Source of the DNA: Methylobacter sp015476545
GTDB taxonomy: Bacteria; Pseudomonadota; Gammaproteobacteria; Methylococcales; Methylomonadaceae
Direction: 5' to 3'
Length of the DNA stretch: 64,000 nt
Assembly (NCBI RefSeq): GCF_052162025.1
Contig: NZ_CP197401.1
Location: 1,240,001-1,304,000 of the forward strand
How positions within the stretch are numbered: the stretch's first letter is position 1; each line of letters opens with the position of its first letter. This document shows positions 53,151 to 62,459 of the stretch, piece after piece. Both the position numbers and the translations under genes were made by a program. The notes beneath the pieces were generated by a model, which was not told the origin of the DNA, searched no databases, and worked only from the letters and a program-made list of their open reading frames with translations.

Positions 53151-53675
53151 CTATCGTTTTATGGGTTCAAGGATTGAATCAATGTTTAACTGATCGCAGA
53201 AGTCCAGGAATTCCTCGCGCAGCGACAGCAGGTGCAGATGCGGCGGGATCAGTATGACAAATTTGGTGGAGAATACGGAGGTTTGAATATAGGGCGCCTG
53301 ATAGCAACTGCCGGATATTTCCTCAATGCTGATATCGCGGTCAAAAAGGAAAGTCGTAATGGATTCCATTACATTGTCGCGGTCAAGCGATATGGTTTCT
53401 AACGAATAAGGTACGTAATCACAGCTTTTTTCTTTGTTTTCCAGGCGTAATTTATGAATTTGAATCTCAAGACGCTTCTGGATGGCGTCTAATGAACTTT
53501 CGAGTTTGGCAATGTAGTTCCAGTTTCCTTGAACAAGCATATAGGCGGCTGTAGACTGGGCCAGGCGGGAAGATCTTATCTCGAGAATATTGCATTTACA
53601 GTCGCGTATGGCGGGTAATATTTCTGCAATAAAATTAATCTGGTTGTCGCCTAAAGCAGTGATAGCTAGTTGCAT
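53151..53675 (-). CDS. gcvR: GcvR-type ACT-domain regulator
   Basis: 174 residues of two ACT domains. The start MQLAITALGDNQINFIAEI resembles E. coli GcvR (VITALGADRPGIVNTI), followed by NILEIRSSRLAQSTAAYML and a second ACT ending SLREEFLDFCDQLNID. GcvR binds GcvA and glycine to control glycine cleavage; no gcvA or gcv genes are in this window. ATG 53675 is chosen over an earlier one at 53714 because homology starts there. It is first in an operon with bcp and PIN-PhoH. Confidence 0.8.
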   Translation of the reverse strand: MQLAITALGDNQINFIAEILPAIRDCKCNILEIRSSRLAQSTAAYMLVQGNWNYIAKLESSLDAIQKRLEIQIHKLRLENKEKSCDYVPYSLETISLDRDNVMESITTFLFDRDISIEEISGSCYQAPYIQTSVFSTKFVILIPPHLHLLSLREEFLDFCDQLNIDSILEPIKR

Positions 53676-53841
53676 ATTGTTCTTATAAAGTTTTATTTGA
53701 AAGTTTAACATCAAATGAGCGAAACTTTATGAACATTAAGTTTTATTGACCTTAAAATAAAGAAATTTTTTTTCAAATCGGCAAGCATCGATACTGATTC
53801 AGATTTTATGGTTATCTTTATCCCCACCAAAGGACGTGAAT

Positions 53842-55332
53842 ATGGCAGATCCAGCAAATAATAACCGCAAAAACAGCCTTAATGACTTTTATGATGAGTT
53901 AGATGCCATGCTGGATAAAGTAAAGTCTTCTCAGGTTTCATCAAATGACCGGGAAGACGAAGAGGATGCCATTGACAGATTGCTTCTGGCAGAGGATTTC
54001 GATTCAGAGGCGTTGTATCAGGCAGACGACAATGACGATCCTCAGATTGACGATATCGATTTGTCGGATGAAGCTGACGAGTTTGGCGATGATTTGCTTG
54101 CTGAAGAACAGGAAGAATACGCCTCATTTGTCGATATCATCATCGATGATGAAACAAGCGCTTCAGATGAAGAAATGCCGGATGAAATCGAGAGTTTTTT
54201 CGAGATTAATGACTCTGAAGAACAGGCGTTTGAGGCTTCCGATCATCAGGCGGTTAAGACTGGGGATCAAAGTGGGTATGAGGAAGCATTATTTGAAGAC
54301 TACAGGGATAACAATATTCTTTTTAATAATTTTAATGCGCCTTCCGGCCGGGACGTTTTGGAGGATGCGGAACTTTTCGGTCTAAAAAATCGGCCTGATG
54401 TTGATAAAATCCGCACTGCCGCTCAGGATGAAGTCTTGGCTGGAATAAGGCCGAGGCGCGGTGACGATGGCCGGTTTGAATCTGATAATGCTGACATGAC
54501 AGCATCGAGTGCATCCAATTCCGATCAGGATTCCATTAGCCTGCTTCAGAAGATGCTGAAGGCTGAATTAGAAAGCAAAATTCAAAGCATAAGAGTTTAC
54601 GCTTATATCGCCATGGTTTTGGGCGGTGCTGCATTGATGGCTGCAATTGGGTTCGGCTTAATAGCCCATGATGCGAAAAAGGAGGCATCAAGGCTAAACG
54701 AACTCGTTAGTACGCTTGGAACGGCTTCTGTACAAAGTTCCGATAATGAGCTGAACGATATCAAGGCCGCTATTGAACAGTTGAACCAGAGAGTCGATGA
54801 CATCATGGCGCAGTTGTCGAGCAAGGCGCCATTATCAGCGGAAACAGAGATAAATGAGCTTACTGAAGATGTAGCGGAAAAAGAGAAAGCGCAAGATCTG
54901 CTTAAAGACTTGCAAGCCAGGCTGGCCGTTATGGAAAGCAAAGCGCTGGCGGTGCAAGCCGCCAAACCGAAAGCTATGAGAACTGAAACCATAAAACCGG
55001 CTGTTGAAGAAATCAGCAAGCCAGTGTCCGCTTCTGCAAAGACGAAAAAAACCAAACCTCAAAAAGGCGCATCAAGAAAAGATAATGCAACAGCCGACTG
55101 GTCCGTCAATCTGATCGCTTATAGGCAAGAAGGGTACGCCAAAAGCAAAGCGGCTGAATTTGGCAAAAAAGGCGTTCCTGTTGACGTAGTTGATGTCAAA
55201 GTGGGCAGGGATACCTGGTACAGGCTATGTGTAGGGGGTTTTAAGAATAGGAATGAGGCGGCCTTGTACGCTGCGAAAGTCAAGAAGATCCTTAAGCTGA
55301 GTTCGGTCTGGGTAGGCAATATTCAGGGTTAA
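53842..55332 (+). CDS. SPOR-domain protein with acidic N-terminus
   Basis: 496 residues. The first 240 are acidic and low complexity (DDNDDPQIDDIDLSDEADEF). A single membrane helix follows (about 250-275, YIAMVLGGAALMAAIGFGLIA), then a short coiled coil and a C-terminal SPOR domain (about 418-495) with RQEGYAKSKAAEFGKKGVPV and WYRLCVGGFKNRNEAALY. SPOR domains bind denuded glycan at the division septum, so this is probably a type II membrane protein of the cell-division apparatus. ATG 53842 follows AAAGGACG. Confidence 0.85.
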   Translation: MADPANNNRKNSLNDFYDELDAMLDKVKSSQVSSNDREDEEDAIDRLLLAEDFDSEALYQADDNDDPQIDDIDLSDEADEFGDDLLAEEQEEYASFVDIIIDDETSASDEEMPDEIESFFEINDSEEQAFEASDHQAVKTGDQSGYEEALFEDYRDNNILFNNFNAPSGRDVLEDAELFGLKNRPDVDKIRTAAQDEVLAGIRPRRGDDGRFESDNADMTASSASNSDQDSISLLQKMLKAELESKIQSIRVYAYIAMVLGGAALMAAIGFGLIAHDAKKEASRLNELVSTLGTASVQSSDNELNDIKAAIEQLNQRVDDIMAQLSSKAPLSAETEINELTEDVAEKEKAQDLLKDLQARLAVMESKALAVQAAKPKAMRTETIKPAVEEISKPVSASAKTKKTKPQKGASRKDNATADWSVNLIAYRQEGYAKSKAAEFGKKGVPVDVVDVKVGRDTWYRLCVGGFKNRNEAALYAAKVKKILKLSSVWVGNIQG

Positions 55333-55358
55333 AGTTCAAAATACTGGCCTAGAAGCGC

Positions 55359-56261
55359 ATGAGCAGGCAAAAACTTGTTGTCGCTATTTCATCCAGAGCC
55401 TTATTTAACCTGGATGATTCCCATGCGATATTCCAGACGCAGGGAAAGGAAGCTTTCTGCCGTTATCAGGTCGAGCATGAAGATGAAGTATTGGCTCCCG
55501 GCTATGGATTTTCTCTGGTTCAGAAATTCCTGTCTATTAATGAACGTTGTCTTGATGAACCGCTCGTTGAAATCATCCTGGTATCGCAAAACAGCGCCGA
55601 TACGGGATTGAGAATCTTCAATTCAATCGCCCATTACGGGTTGAATATCACCCGCGCTGCATTTACCAGCGGCATTTCGCCTTACAACTATATTTCAGCA
55701 TTCGGTGCGCATTTGTTTTTGTCAGCCAATTCCGACGATGTCGCCAAGGCGCTCGAAGCCGGCTTTGCTGCCGCTACAATACTCTGCGGCCCGTCCTCGA
55801 TTACTTCGTCTGGTCAGCTGCGTATTGCGTTTGACGGCGATTCCGTTTTATTTTCCGATGAATCGGAGCGTATTTATCAACAGCAGGGGCTGCAGGTATT
55901 TGCCGAGAACGAGCGCAAAGCAGCTAAAACGCCTTTGCCGGGCGGGCCTTTTAAAGAGTTTCTTGCCGCTTTGCATTACATTCAGTCGCAGTTTGACCCG
56001 CAATCGTCGCCGATCAGGACGGCATTGGTGACTGCACGCTCGGCCCCGGCTCATGAGCGCGTGGTCAGAACTTTAAGACTCTGGGGCATCCGTATTGACG
56101 AAGCGCTGTTTTTGGGCGGCATGGCCAAAGGGCCTTTCCTGAAAGCCTTTGGGGCCGATATTTTCTTCGACGATCAGAAAAAACATTGCGAATCTGCTGC
56201 CCAGCATGTGGCCGCGGCGCATGTGCCGCATGGCATTGTCAATCAAACGCTGGCGGATTAG
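55359..56261 (+). CDS. 5'-nucleotidase, cN-I type
   Basis: 300 residues of the cytosolic 5'-nucleotidase I family: AISSRALFNLDDSHAIF (metal/phosphate site), VEIILVSQNSADTGLRIFNSI, ITRAAFTSGISPYNYISAFG, and the C-terminal RTLRLWGIRIDEALFLGGMAKGPFLKAFGADIFFDDQ. HAD-like motifs are intact. It would dephosphorylate nucleoside monophosphates. It lies 27 bp after the SPOR gene on the same strand. Confidence 0.92.
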   Translation: MSRQKLVVAISSRALFNLDDSHAIFQTQGKEAFCRYQVEHEDEVLAPGYGFSLVQKFLSINERCLDEPLVEIILVSQNSADTGLRIFNSIAHYGLNITRAAFTSGISPYNYISAFGAHLFLSANSDDVAKALEAGFAAATILCGPSSITSSGQLRIAFDGDSVLFSDESERIYQQQGLQVFAENERKAAKTPLPGGPFKEFLAALHYIQSQFDPQSSPIRTALVTARSAPAHERVVRTLRLWGIRIDEALFLGGMAKGPFLKAFGADIFFDDQKKHCESAAQHVAAAHVPHGIVNQTLAD

Positions 56262-56279
56262 CGCCAGCTTGCCGGCGCT
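56260..56279. terminator. Hairpin between the 5'-nucleotidase and epmB
   Basis: AGCGCC (56260-56265) and GGCGCT (56274-56279) form a stem at the converging 3' ends of the two genes. Short stem, no T run. Confidence 0.45.
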
Positions 56280-56297
56280 GCAATAAAGACCGGGCCG

Positions 56298-57326
56298 TTA
56301 GCAGCCGCTGGCGTCATCAAATACGTATTGCTTGGACGTCATGCCGGCTACTTCCTTGACCAGTTTAGGCACAAGATAGCCGGGGAGGGCGGCCTGGACT
56401 TGCCGCATCAGCGCCAGCGCATCCTGTTCGGAGACTTCAAAGTGCCCCGTTCCGTTCGCTTTATCGAGCAGGTGCAGGTAGTAAGGAATGATGCCGTGGC
56501 TGAATAAGCGCTCACTCAGTTCGCATAGCTGTTTTGCCGTATCATTGACGCCTTTCAGCAATACCGACTGATTAAATAGGGTAATGCCGCTGTTTCTGAG
56601 CGCCGTACAGGCGGCAATGACGCGCTCATTGATTTCGTTGGCATGATTGCAATGCACGACCAGAACAATCTGCGCGGGACTTTGTGTCAGCGCGTCGAGC
56701 AATTCGTTCGTTATGCGGGCGGGCAGAACGATGGGTAGTCGGCTGTGTATTCGGATGCGTTTTAAATGCCGGATGCGGCTCAGTTGTTGGATGAGTCCGG
56801 TCAAGCGGGCGTCATTGAGTATTAATGGATCACCGCCGCTTAAAATGACTTCCGAGATGGCGGGGTCTTCCTCTATATACCGGATAGCGGCATCTTCCTT
56901 CTGTTTGCTGAGTTGCAGGTCGGCATAAGGAAAGTTTCTGCGGAAACAATACCTGCAATTGATGGCGCAGCTGCCTGTGTTGATGAGCAAAATGCGGCCT
57001 TGATACTTGTGCAGTACGCTGGCTCCGGTTGCCGCCCGGAGATCGCCGACAGGATCATTGCTGAAGCCCGGGTAAGCAAGCAGCTCATCATTGACCGGCA
57101 ATACCTGCCTGAGCAAAGGGTCGTGAGGATTGCCTTTTTCCATGCTGGCGGCGAAATTGAGCGGAACACGCAAAGGAAAACGCTTGCCAGCCGCTGATGA
57201 GACCGGTAAATCATCCGGCGATATATGCAGATAACGGCATAATTCTTCAATGCTATTAAAGGCTTCAGCAAGTTGTTGCTGCCAATTTAGATTAAAGTGC
57301 TCTGTCTCGGTTCGTCGTTCTAACAT
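56298..57326 (-). CDS. epmB: EF-P (R)-beta-lysine pathway enzyme EpmB (lysine 2,3-aminomutase-like)
   Basis: 342 residues of a radical SAM/PLP enzyme: cluster motif CAINCRYCFRR (CxxxCxxC), then EVILSGGDPLILND and IRIHSRLPIVLPARI typical of KamA-like enzymes. EpmB makes (R)-beta-lysine from lysine for EF-P modification. Divergent from efp with epmA next in line, the complete triad for EF-P beta-lysylation apart from the hydroxylase EpmC. The start at ATG 57326 is in the divergent promoter region (57327-57413). Confidence 0.95.
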   Translation of the reverse strand: MLERRTETEHFNLNWQQQLAEAFNSIEELCRYLHISPDDLPVSSAAGKRFPLRVPLNFAASMEKGNPHDPLLRQVLPVNDELLAYPGFSNDPVGDLRAATGASVLHKYQGRILLINTGSCAINCRYCFRRNFPYADLQLSKQKEDAAIRYIEEDPAISEVILSGGDPLILNDARLTGLIQQLSRIRHLKRIRIHSRLPIVLPARITNELLDALTQSPAQIVLVVHCNHANEINERVIAACTALRNSGITLFNQSVLLKGVNDTAKQLCELSERLFSHGIIPYYLHLLDKANGTGHFEVSEQDALALMRQVQAALPGYLVPKLVKEVAGMTSKQYVFDDASGC

Positions 57327-57413
57327 GAAATGGGTTATTTAGAGTTTCTATCAGTTGGGGCCATCTATTATAATGGTTAAATTTTAATTATTGTTTGTAG
57401 TCTCGAGGATAAA

Positions 57414-57983
57414 ATGGCTAGTTATAGTACCAATGAATTTAAAGCCGGGTTGAAAGTCATGCTGGATAATGATCCCTGCGCGATTATTGAAAATGAATTC
57501 GTCAAACCGGGAAAAGGCCAGGCCTTCAACCGGGTTAAAATCAGAAACCTCAAAACTGGCCGCGTGATCGAAAGAACATTCAAATCTGGCGAGTCTCTGG
57601 AAGGCGCTGACGTTGTCGATGTGGAAATGCAATACCTGTACAACGATGGCGAATACCGCCATTTCATGGTGCCCGATACGTTTGAACAGTACCAAGCCGA
57701 TGAAAAAGCTGTCGGCGAAGCTAAGAACTGGCTCAAAGATCAGGATCTTTGCACCGTAACCTTATGGAATGACGTGCCTCTGTCTGTGGCACCAGCCAAC
57801 TTTGTCGAATTGGCCATTACCGAAACCGATCCCGGCGTACGCGGCGATACTTCCGGCGGCGGCGGCAAACCGGCTACGCTGGAAACAGGCGCCGTGGTCA
57901 GAGTGCCTTTATTTGTGCAAATCGGTGAAGTCGTCAAAGTCGACACGCGTACCGGTGAATATGTTTCACGCGTCAAAGACTAG
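57414..57983 (+). CDS. efp: Elongation factor P
   Basis: 189 residues, standard size. The modified lysine is Lys34 in VKPGKGQAFNR, the site lysylated by EpmA. Three-domain EF-P pattern with ANFVELAITETDPGVRGDT and the C-terminal VRVPLFVQIGEVVKVDTRTGEYVSR. EF-P rescues ribosomes stalled at polyproline. It overlaps epmA by one base (TAGTG). Confidence 0.97.
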   Translation: MASYSTNEFKAGLKVMLDNDPCAIIENEFVKPGKGQAFNRVKIRNLKTGRVIERTFKSGESLEGADVVDVEMQYLYNDGEYRHFMVPDTFEQYQADEKAVGEAKNWLKDQDLCTVTLWNDVPLSVAPANFVELAITETDPGVRGDTSGGGGKPATLETGAVVRVPLFVQIGEVVKVDTRTGEYVSRVKD

Positions 57984-58963
57984 TGCTGGGTGATTGGCGG
58001 CCGACGTGTTCCGTAGAGCACTTGCGCCTGAGGGCGCAAGTGCTCGCCGATATACGTAAATTTTTTGCTGAAAGGTCTGTGCTCGAGGTGGAGACGCCTC
58101 TGTTGAGCCAGGGGATCGGAACTGACCCGCAGCTGGCGTTTTTTACTACCGAATATTCTTTGGTTCCTCAGAAACAGACGCTGTTTCTGCAAACTTCGCC
58201 CGAGTTCGCCATGAAACGGCTGCTTGCGGCCGGCAGCGGTTCCATCTATCAAATAGCCAAAGCCTTCAGGAACGGCGAATCCGGACGATTTCACAATCCT
58301 GAATTCACGATGCTTGAATGGTATCACGTCGGTTTCAAATTGGCGGAATTAATGGATGAGTGCGCCGACCTGATAGCCAGGTTGTTCGATCACCGCAAGC
58401 CGCTGATGGAAACAGAAAGATTCACTTACCAGGCCATATTTCAACGTTATACCGGGCTGGATCCGCTCGAGTTTTCATATCCGCAGTATTGCGCTTATGC
58501 GCTGGATAATCAATTACCGGAAGCCGTCAGTATCTGCGGGAATGATCATGCTATCTGGCTGGATTTTATTTTCAGCCATAAGGTTCAACCCCATTTAGGC
58601 CGCAATGCTTTATGCATGGTGTACGGCTTTCCTGTTTGCCAGTCATCATTAGCGAGAATCAATGAACATGATCCGCTGATTACAGATCGGGTCGAGCTGT
58701 TTATTGATGGCGTTGAATTGGGCAACGGTTATTTTGAGTTGACCGATGCCAAGGAACAGAGTGAACGTTTTGACAAGGAACTGGATATCAGGCGGCAAAG
58801 AAATCTGCCTGCTTCGGTCAAGGATGAACGTCTTATTGCTGCATTGCAGGCCGGCCTGCCGGAGTGTTCGGGCATGGCCATAGGTTTGGACCGCTTACTG
58901 ATGCTATTGTCGGATAGCGCATCGATTGAAGATGTGCTTGGCTTTCCTGTCAATAGGGCTTAA
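57983..58963 (+). CDS. epmA: EF-P lysyltransferase EpmA (PoxA/GenX)
   Basis: 326 residues, a class II lysyl-tRNA-synthetase core without the anticodon-binding domain. Motifs: FFAERSVLEVETPLLSQG, LQTSPEFAMKRLLAAGSG, QIAKAFRNGESGRFHNPEFT and GYFELTDAKEQSERFD. It ligates beta-lysine to EF-P. Start is GTG 57983, overlapping the efp stop, so translational coupling is likely. Confidence 0.94.
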   Translation: MLGDWRPTCSVEHLRLRAQVLADIRKFFAERSVLEVETPLLSQGIGTDPQLAFFTTEYSLVPQKQTLFLQTSPEFAMKRLLAAGSGSIYQIAKAFRNGESGRFHNPEFTMLEWYHVGFKLAELMDECADLIARLFDHRKPLMETERFTYQAIFQRYTGLDPLEFSYPQYCAYALDNQLPEAVSICGNDHAIWLDFIFSHKVQPHLGRNALCMVYGFPVCQSSLARINEHDPLITDRVELFIDGVELGNGYFELTDAKEQSERFDKELDIRRQRNLPASVKDERLIAALQAGLPECSGMAIGLDRLLMLLSDSASIEDVLGFPVNRA

Positions 58964-58986
58964 CTCGTTTAAAGCTGTTACTGTGC

Positions 58987-58992
58987 TATAAT
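58987..58992 (+). promoter_or_regulatory. Possible -10 box for bamA
   Basis: TATAAT at 58987-58992 lies 46 bp before the bamA start. A convincing -35 box is not seen at the usual spacing (CTCGTT at 58964-58969 is 17 bp upstream but weak), so this is tentative. Confidence 0.35.
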
Positions 58993-59037
58993 CCTGCGAG
59001 TTTTAATACCGGACATTATGTTTTATTAGACGTTTAC

Positions 59038-61353
59038 ATGAGATCAAATACTTTTTCACGCTTGCTGTTGCTATTACTACTCGTTTCCCAAGCGGTTAAA
59101 GGTGACGAAGAATTTGTTGTTGATAACATCCAGGTCAAAGGTCTTCAGCGTATTTCGGTAGGCACGGTCTATAACTATCTGCCCGTCAATGTAGGCGAAA
59201 GATTTTCTCTGGATAATGCCGGTCCGGCAATCAAGGCCTTGTTCAAAACCGGGTTTTTTAAGGATATTTCACTGGAAAGGGATGGCTCAACGCTGATTGT
59301 TAATGTCGTGGAACGTCCATCGATAGCAAAAATCATCTTTGAAGGCAACAAGGACCTGAGCAAGGATGATTTGACAAAAGCTCTAAATAAGATCGGTTTA
59401 TCCGAAGGCAAGGTTTTCGATCCGCAGGTGCTCGATAAAGTTGAGCAGGAATTGAGCCGCCAATATTACAGTCACGGCAAGTACGGTTTAAAAATCGACA
59501 CGGAAGTAACCGATTTGACCCGGAACAGGGTCGGCATTCATATTAAGATCTCAGAAGGCCGAGTTGCCAAAATCAAACAGATCAATATTGTCGGCAATAC
59601 TGTATTCGATGATGAAACGCTGTTGAGCAAGTTTGAATTAAGCACCTCAAATCTTTTGTCTTTTTATACAAAAAATGACCAGTATTCCAAGCAGAAATTA
59701 TCCGCGGACCTGGAAAAATTGCGTTCTTATTACCTTGACCGCGGTTATATCAATTTTTCGGTAGAATCCACGCAGGTAGCGATTACGCCGGATAAGAAAG
59801 ATATCTATGTGACGATCAATGTCAAAGAAGGCGACGTTTATACGCTTGAAAAAGTAAAATTGGCCGGTAATCTGGTCGTCAAGCCTGAAGAGCTTATAAA
59901 GCTCGTCAAAGTCGGGCCGAAGGAAGTATTTTCCAGAAAAAACGCCACGGAAACCTCGAAAGCGATTTCCGACCGCTTAGGCGATGAAGGCTATGCCTTT
60001 GCCAACGTTAACATGGTGCCGGAAATCAACGAGGCCAATAAAACCGTTGATATGACTTTCTTTGTTGATCCGGGCAAGCGCGTTTATGTAAGGCGCATCA
60101 ATATGAAGGGTAATACTAAAACCCGTGATGAAGTCTTGCGGCGGGAAATGCGGCAAATGGAGTCAAGCTGGGCATCAAGCTCAAAAATTGAACGGTCGAA
60201 AACGCGCCTGGAGCGTTTAGGCTACTTTGAAGAGGTTAATGTTGAAACACCGCCTGTTGCCGGAACTTCCGATCAGATCGACGTGAATTATTCAGTGGTG
60301 GAAAAACCCAACGGTAACCTGATGGCCGGTATAGGTTTTTCTCAAACGCAAGGCATCGTTTTGAATGCCAATATTTCCCAGGATAACGTTTTCGGTTCCG
60401 GTAAACGAGTGAATCTGGCCTTTAACAACAGTGACTATCTTACTCAATATCAGTTCGGCTTTTTTAATCCATATTTTACATTAGATGGCATAAGCTTTGG
60501 TTATGATCTTGGCTATACGACCCGAGATGCGACGCAAGTTAACCTTGCCAACTATTCGACTGACGTTATTAATACCGGGGTCAATTTCGGCATTCCGATA
60601 AATGAATTTGACCGGCTGCAATTTAATGCGGATTTACGGCATACAAAATTAAAAACTACAGATTTCACATCCAGAGAGATCACAAATTTTCTGGATAAGG
60701 AAGGTGATAAGTATCTAACCTTGGCGCCATCACTGGGGTGGACGCACGATACGCTTAACCGGGCGATATTCCCTGACAGAGGCGGTCAGCAACGGTTCTC
60801 CGCCTTGGGGACCGTTCCCGGCAGCGATCTTGAATATTACAAGGTCAGCTACAAGCAACAGCATTATTTTCCTTTGGCCAAGGATCTTACGCTACGCCTG
60901 CATGGCGAAGTTGCGTATGGCGATGGCTATGGCAAGACTGATGAACTGCCTTTCTTCGAAAATTATTTTGCCGGCGGTTGGGGGTCTGTGCGTGGTTACG
61001 ATACCAATACATTGGGTCCGCGAGATTCCCGGGCGCGGCCTTTTGGAGGATCAAGTAAAATAATCGGTAATGCCGAGCTGTTTTTCCCTGTACCTTTTAT
61101 GCCGGAAACAAAATCGGTCCGGCTGGGGACTTTCTTTGACGCCGGTACCGTTAACGACGGCTTTAAATTTGATAACTTAAGATATGCGGCCGGTCTCTCC
61201 GGCGAGTGGCTGTCACCATTCGGTGCATTGTCTGTCAGCGTTGCAATGCCATTAAACGCGGGTACGACTACCTATCAAGACAATGAGGGCAACAATCAGG
61301 AACAGAGAGATGACAAAAAGTATTTCCAATTCAACTTTGGACAAAACTTTTAG
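59038..61353 (+). CDS. bamA: BamA, outer-membrane protein assembly factor
   Basis: 771 residues. Signal peptide (SRLLLLLLLVSQAVKG), five POTRA repeats (about 20-425) and a 16-stranded beta-barrel to the end, with the conserved GWGSVRGYDTNTLGPRDSRA (VRGF/Y-type loop 6) and a C-terminal phenylalanine (NFGQNF). BamA inserts outer-membrane proteins. rseP, often just upstream, is absent; skp follows. Confidence 0.96.
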   Translation: MRSNTFSRLLLLLLLVSQAVKGDEEFVVDNIQVKGLQRISVGTVYNYLPVNVGERFSLDNAGPAIKALFKTGFFKDISLERDGSTLIVNVVERPSIAKIIFEGNKDLSKDDLTKALNKIGLSEGKVFDPQVLDKVEQELSRQYYSHGKYGLKIDTEVTDLTRNRVGIHIKISEGRVAKIKQINIVGNTVFDDETLLSKFELSTSNLLSFYTKNDQYSKQKLSADLEKLRSYYLDRGYINFSVESTQVAITPDKKDIYVTINVKEGDVYTLEKVKLAGNLVVKPEELIKLVKVGPKEVFSRKNATETSKAISDRLGDEGYAFANVNMVPEINEANKTVDMTFFVDPGKRVYVRRINMKGNTKTRDEVLRREMRQMESSWASSSKIERSKTRLERLGYFEEVNVETPPVAGTSDQIDVNYSVVEKPNGNLMAGIGFSQTQGIVLNANISQDNVFGSGKRVNLAFNNSDYLTQYQFGFFNPYFTLDGISFGYDLGYTTRDATQVNLANYSTDVINTGVNFGIPINEFDRLQFNADLRHTKLKTTDFTSREITNFLDKEGDKYLTLAPSLGWTHDTLNRAIFPDRGGQQRFSALGTVPGSDLEYYKVSYKQQHYFPLAKDLTLRLHGEVAYGDGYGKTDELPFFENYFAGGWGSVRGYDTNTLGPRDSRARPFGGSSKIIGNAELFFPVPFMPETKSVRLGTFFDAGTVNDGFKFDNLRYAAGLSGEWLSPFGALSVSVAMPLNAGTTTYQDNEGNNQEQRDDKKYFQFNFGQNF

Positions 61354-61457
61354 AAGAAGTTTTTGGTTTAGTTAGCTTATCACCTATAATTTAACTAATA
61401 CATTAACAATTTTTATCAATTATTTAATTTTAACTATAACCGGAGATAGGTTTGACA

Positions 61458-61958
61458 ATGAAAATGAAAATTGCTTTATTTTTAGGACTGTTACTGACTG
61501 CGAATGTAAGCTTTGCCGACTTAAAGATAGGTTTTGTTAACATTCCTGCCGTTCTTGAAAAAGCGCCTCAGGCCGAAAAAGCTAAAAAACGTCTGGAGCA
61601 GGAATTTTCGCCTCGTGATAAGCAATTGGTCGCCCAACAAAAAGAAATTCAAAATCTGGAAGAAAAAATGGCTAGAGATTCTTCCGTTATGGGCGAATCA
61701 GAAAGAAGAAATCTGGAAAAAGATATTTTAAACAAAAAGAGAGATGCAAAAAGAGCTCAGCAGGAATTCAGTGAAGACTTCAATCTTCGCCGCAATGATG
61801 AGTTAGGTAAGTTGCAACGCCGTATAGTTGAAGTTATTCGTGAAATAGCCAAAGATCAAAATTTCGATTTATTGCTGACAGATGGCGTGATCTACGCGAG
61901 TGAACAGATTGATGTCACCAGTCAAGTTCAAGAAAAACTGTCAAGATCGCCAGAATAA
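61458..61958 (+). CDS. skp: Periplasmic chaperone Skp/OmpH
   Basis: 166 residues with signal peptide (MKMKIALFLGLLLTANVSFA), then LKIGFVNIPAVLEKAPQAEK and a long coiled-coil arm region rich in Lys/Glu, the Skp trimer pattern. It ferries outer-membrane proteins to BamA. ATG 61458 has GGAGATAGG upstream; a TTG at 61452 is also in frame. Confidence 0.94.
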   Translation: MKMKIALFLGLLLTANVSFADLKIGFVNIPAVLEKAPQAEKAKKRLEQEFSPRDKQLVAQQKEIQNLEEKMARDSSVMGESERRNLEKDILNKKRDAKRAQQEFSEDFNLRRNDELGKLQRRIVEVIREIAKDQNFDLLLTDGVIYASEQIDVTSQVQEKLSRSPE

Positions 61959-62013
61959 TTCATTAAATTTTTCATGCATATAATTATAACTCTTTAATGA
62001 AGCACTCTCTGCT

Positions 62014-62457
62014 ATGTCTGTTAAGCTAGATATTTTACAAATACAAGAATTCTTACCGCATCGTTACCCTTTTTTATTGGTTGACAAAGTCATTGAGTGT
62101 GAACCCGGAGTAAGATTAGTCGGCGTCAAAAACGTTACTTATAATGAACCGTTTTTTCAAGGCCATTTTCCGCAAAAACCCATTATGCCCGGCGTGCTGA
62201 TTCTGGAGGCTTTAGCTCAGGCTACCGGATTACTGGCATCGGAAACAGCCCCCGATGAATTGGTAGGCATGATCTATTATCTGGCCAGTATTGATAAGGC
62301 AAAATTTAAACGCCCGGTTGTACCAGGTGACCAATTGATGCTGGAAGTTAAATTCCTTAAAAGCAAACGTAATATTTGGGCTTTCGATTGTCGCGCCGAG
62401 GTAGACGGCGAGTTTGTCGCGAGTGCTGAAATCAGATGTGCGGCAGTGGTAGAATAA
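62014..62457 (+). CDS. fabZ: FabZ, beta-hydroxyacyl-ACP dehydratase
   Basis: 147 residues of the hot-dog fold dehydratase: FLPHRYPFLLVDKV (catalytic His) and NEPFFQGHFPQKPIMPGVLILEALAQ (catalytic Glu in EALAQ). Acts in fatty acid synthesis, supplying lipid A acyl chains. It follows skp by 55 bp, where lpxD would usually stand, and runs into lpxA (3-bp gap to the TTG start). Confidence 0.96.
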   Translation: MSVKLDILQIQEFLPHRYPFLLVDKVIECEPGVRLVGVKNVTYNEPFFQGHFPQKPIMPGVLILEALAQATGLLASETAPDELVGMIYYLASIDKAKFKRPVVPGDQLMLEVKFLKSKRNIWAFDCRAEVDGEFVASAEIRCAAVVE

Positions 62458-62459
62458 CC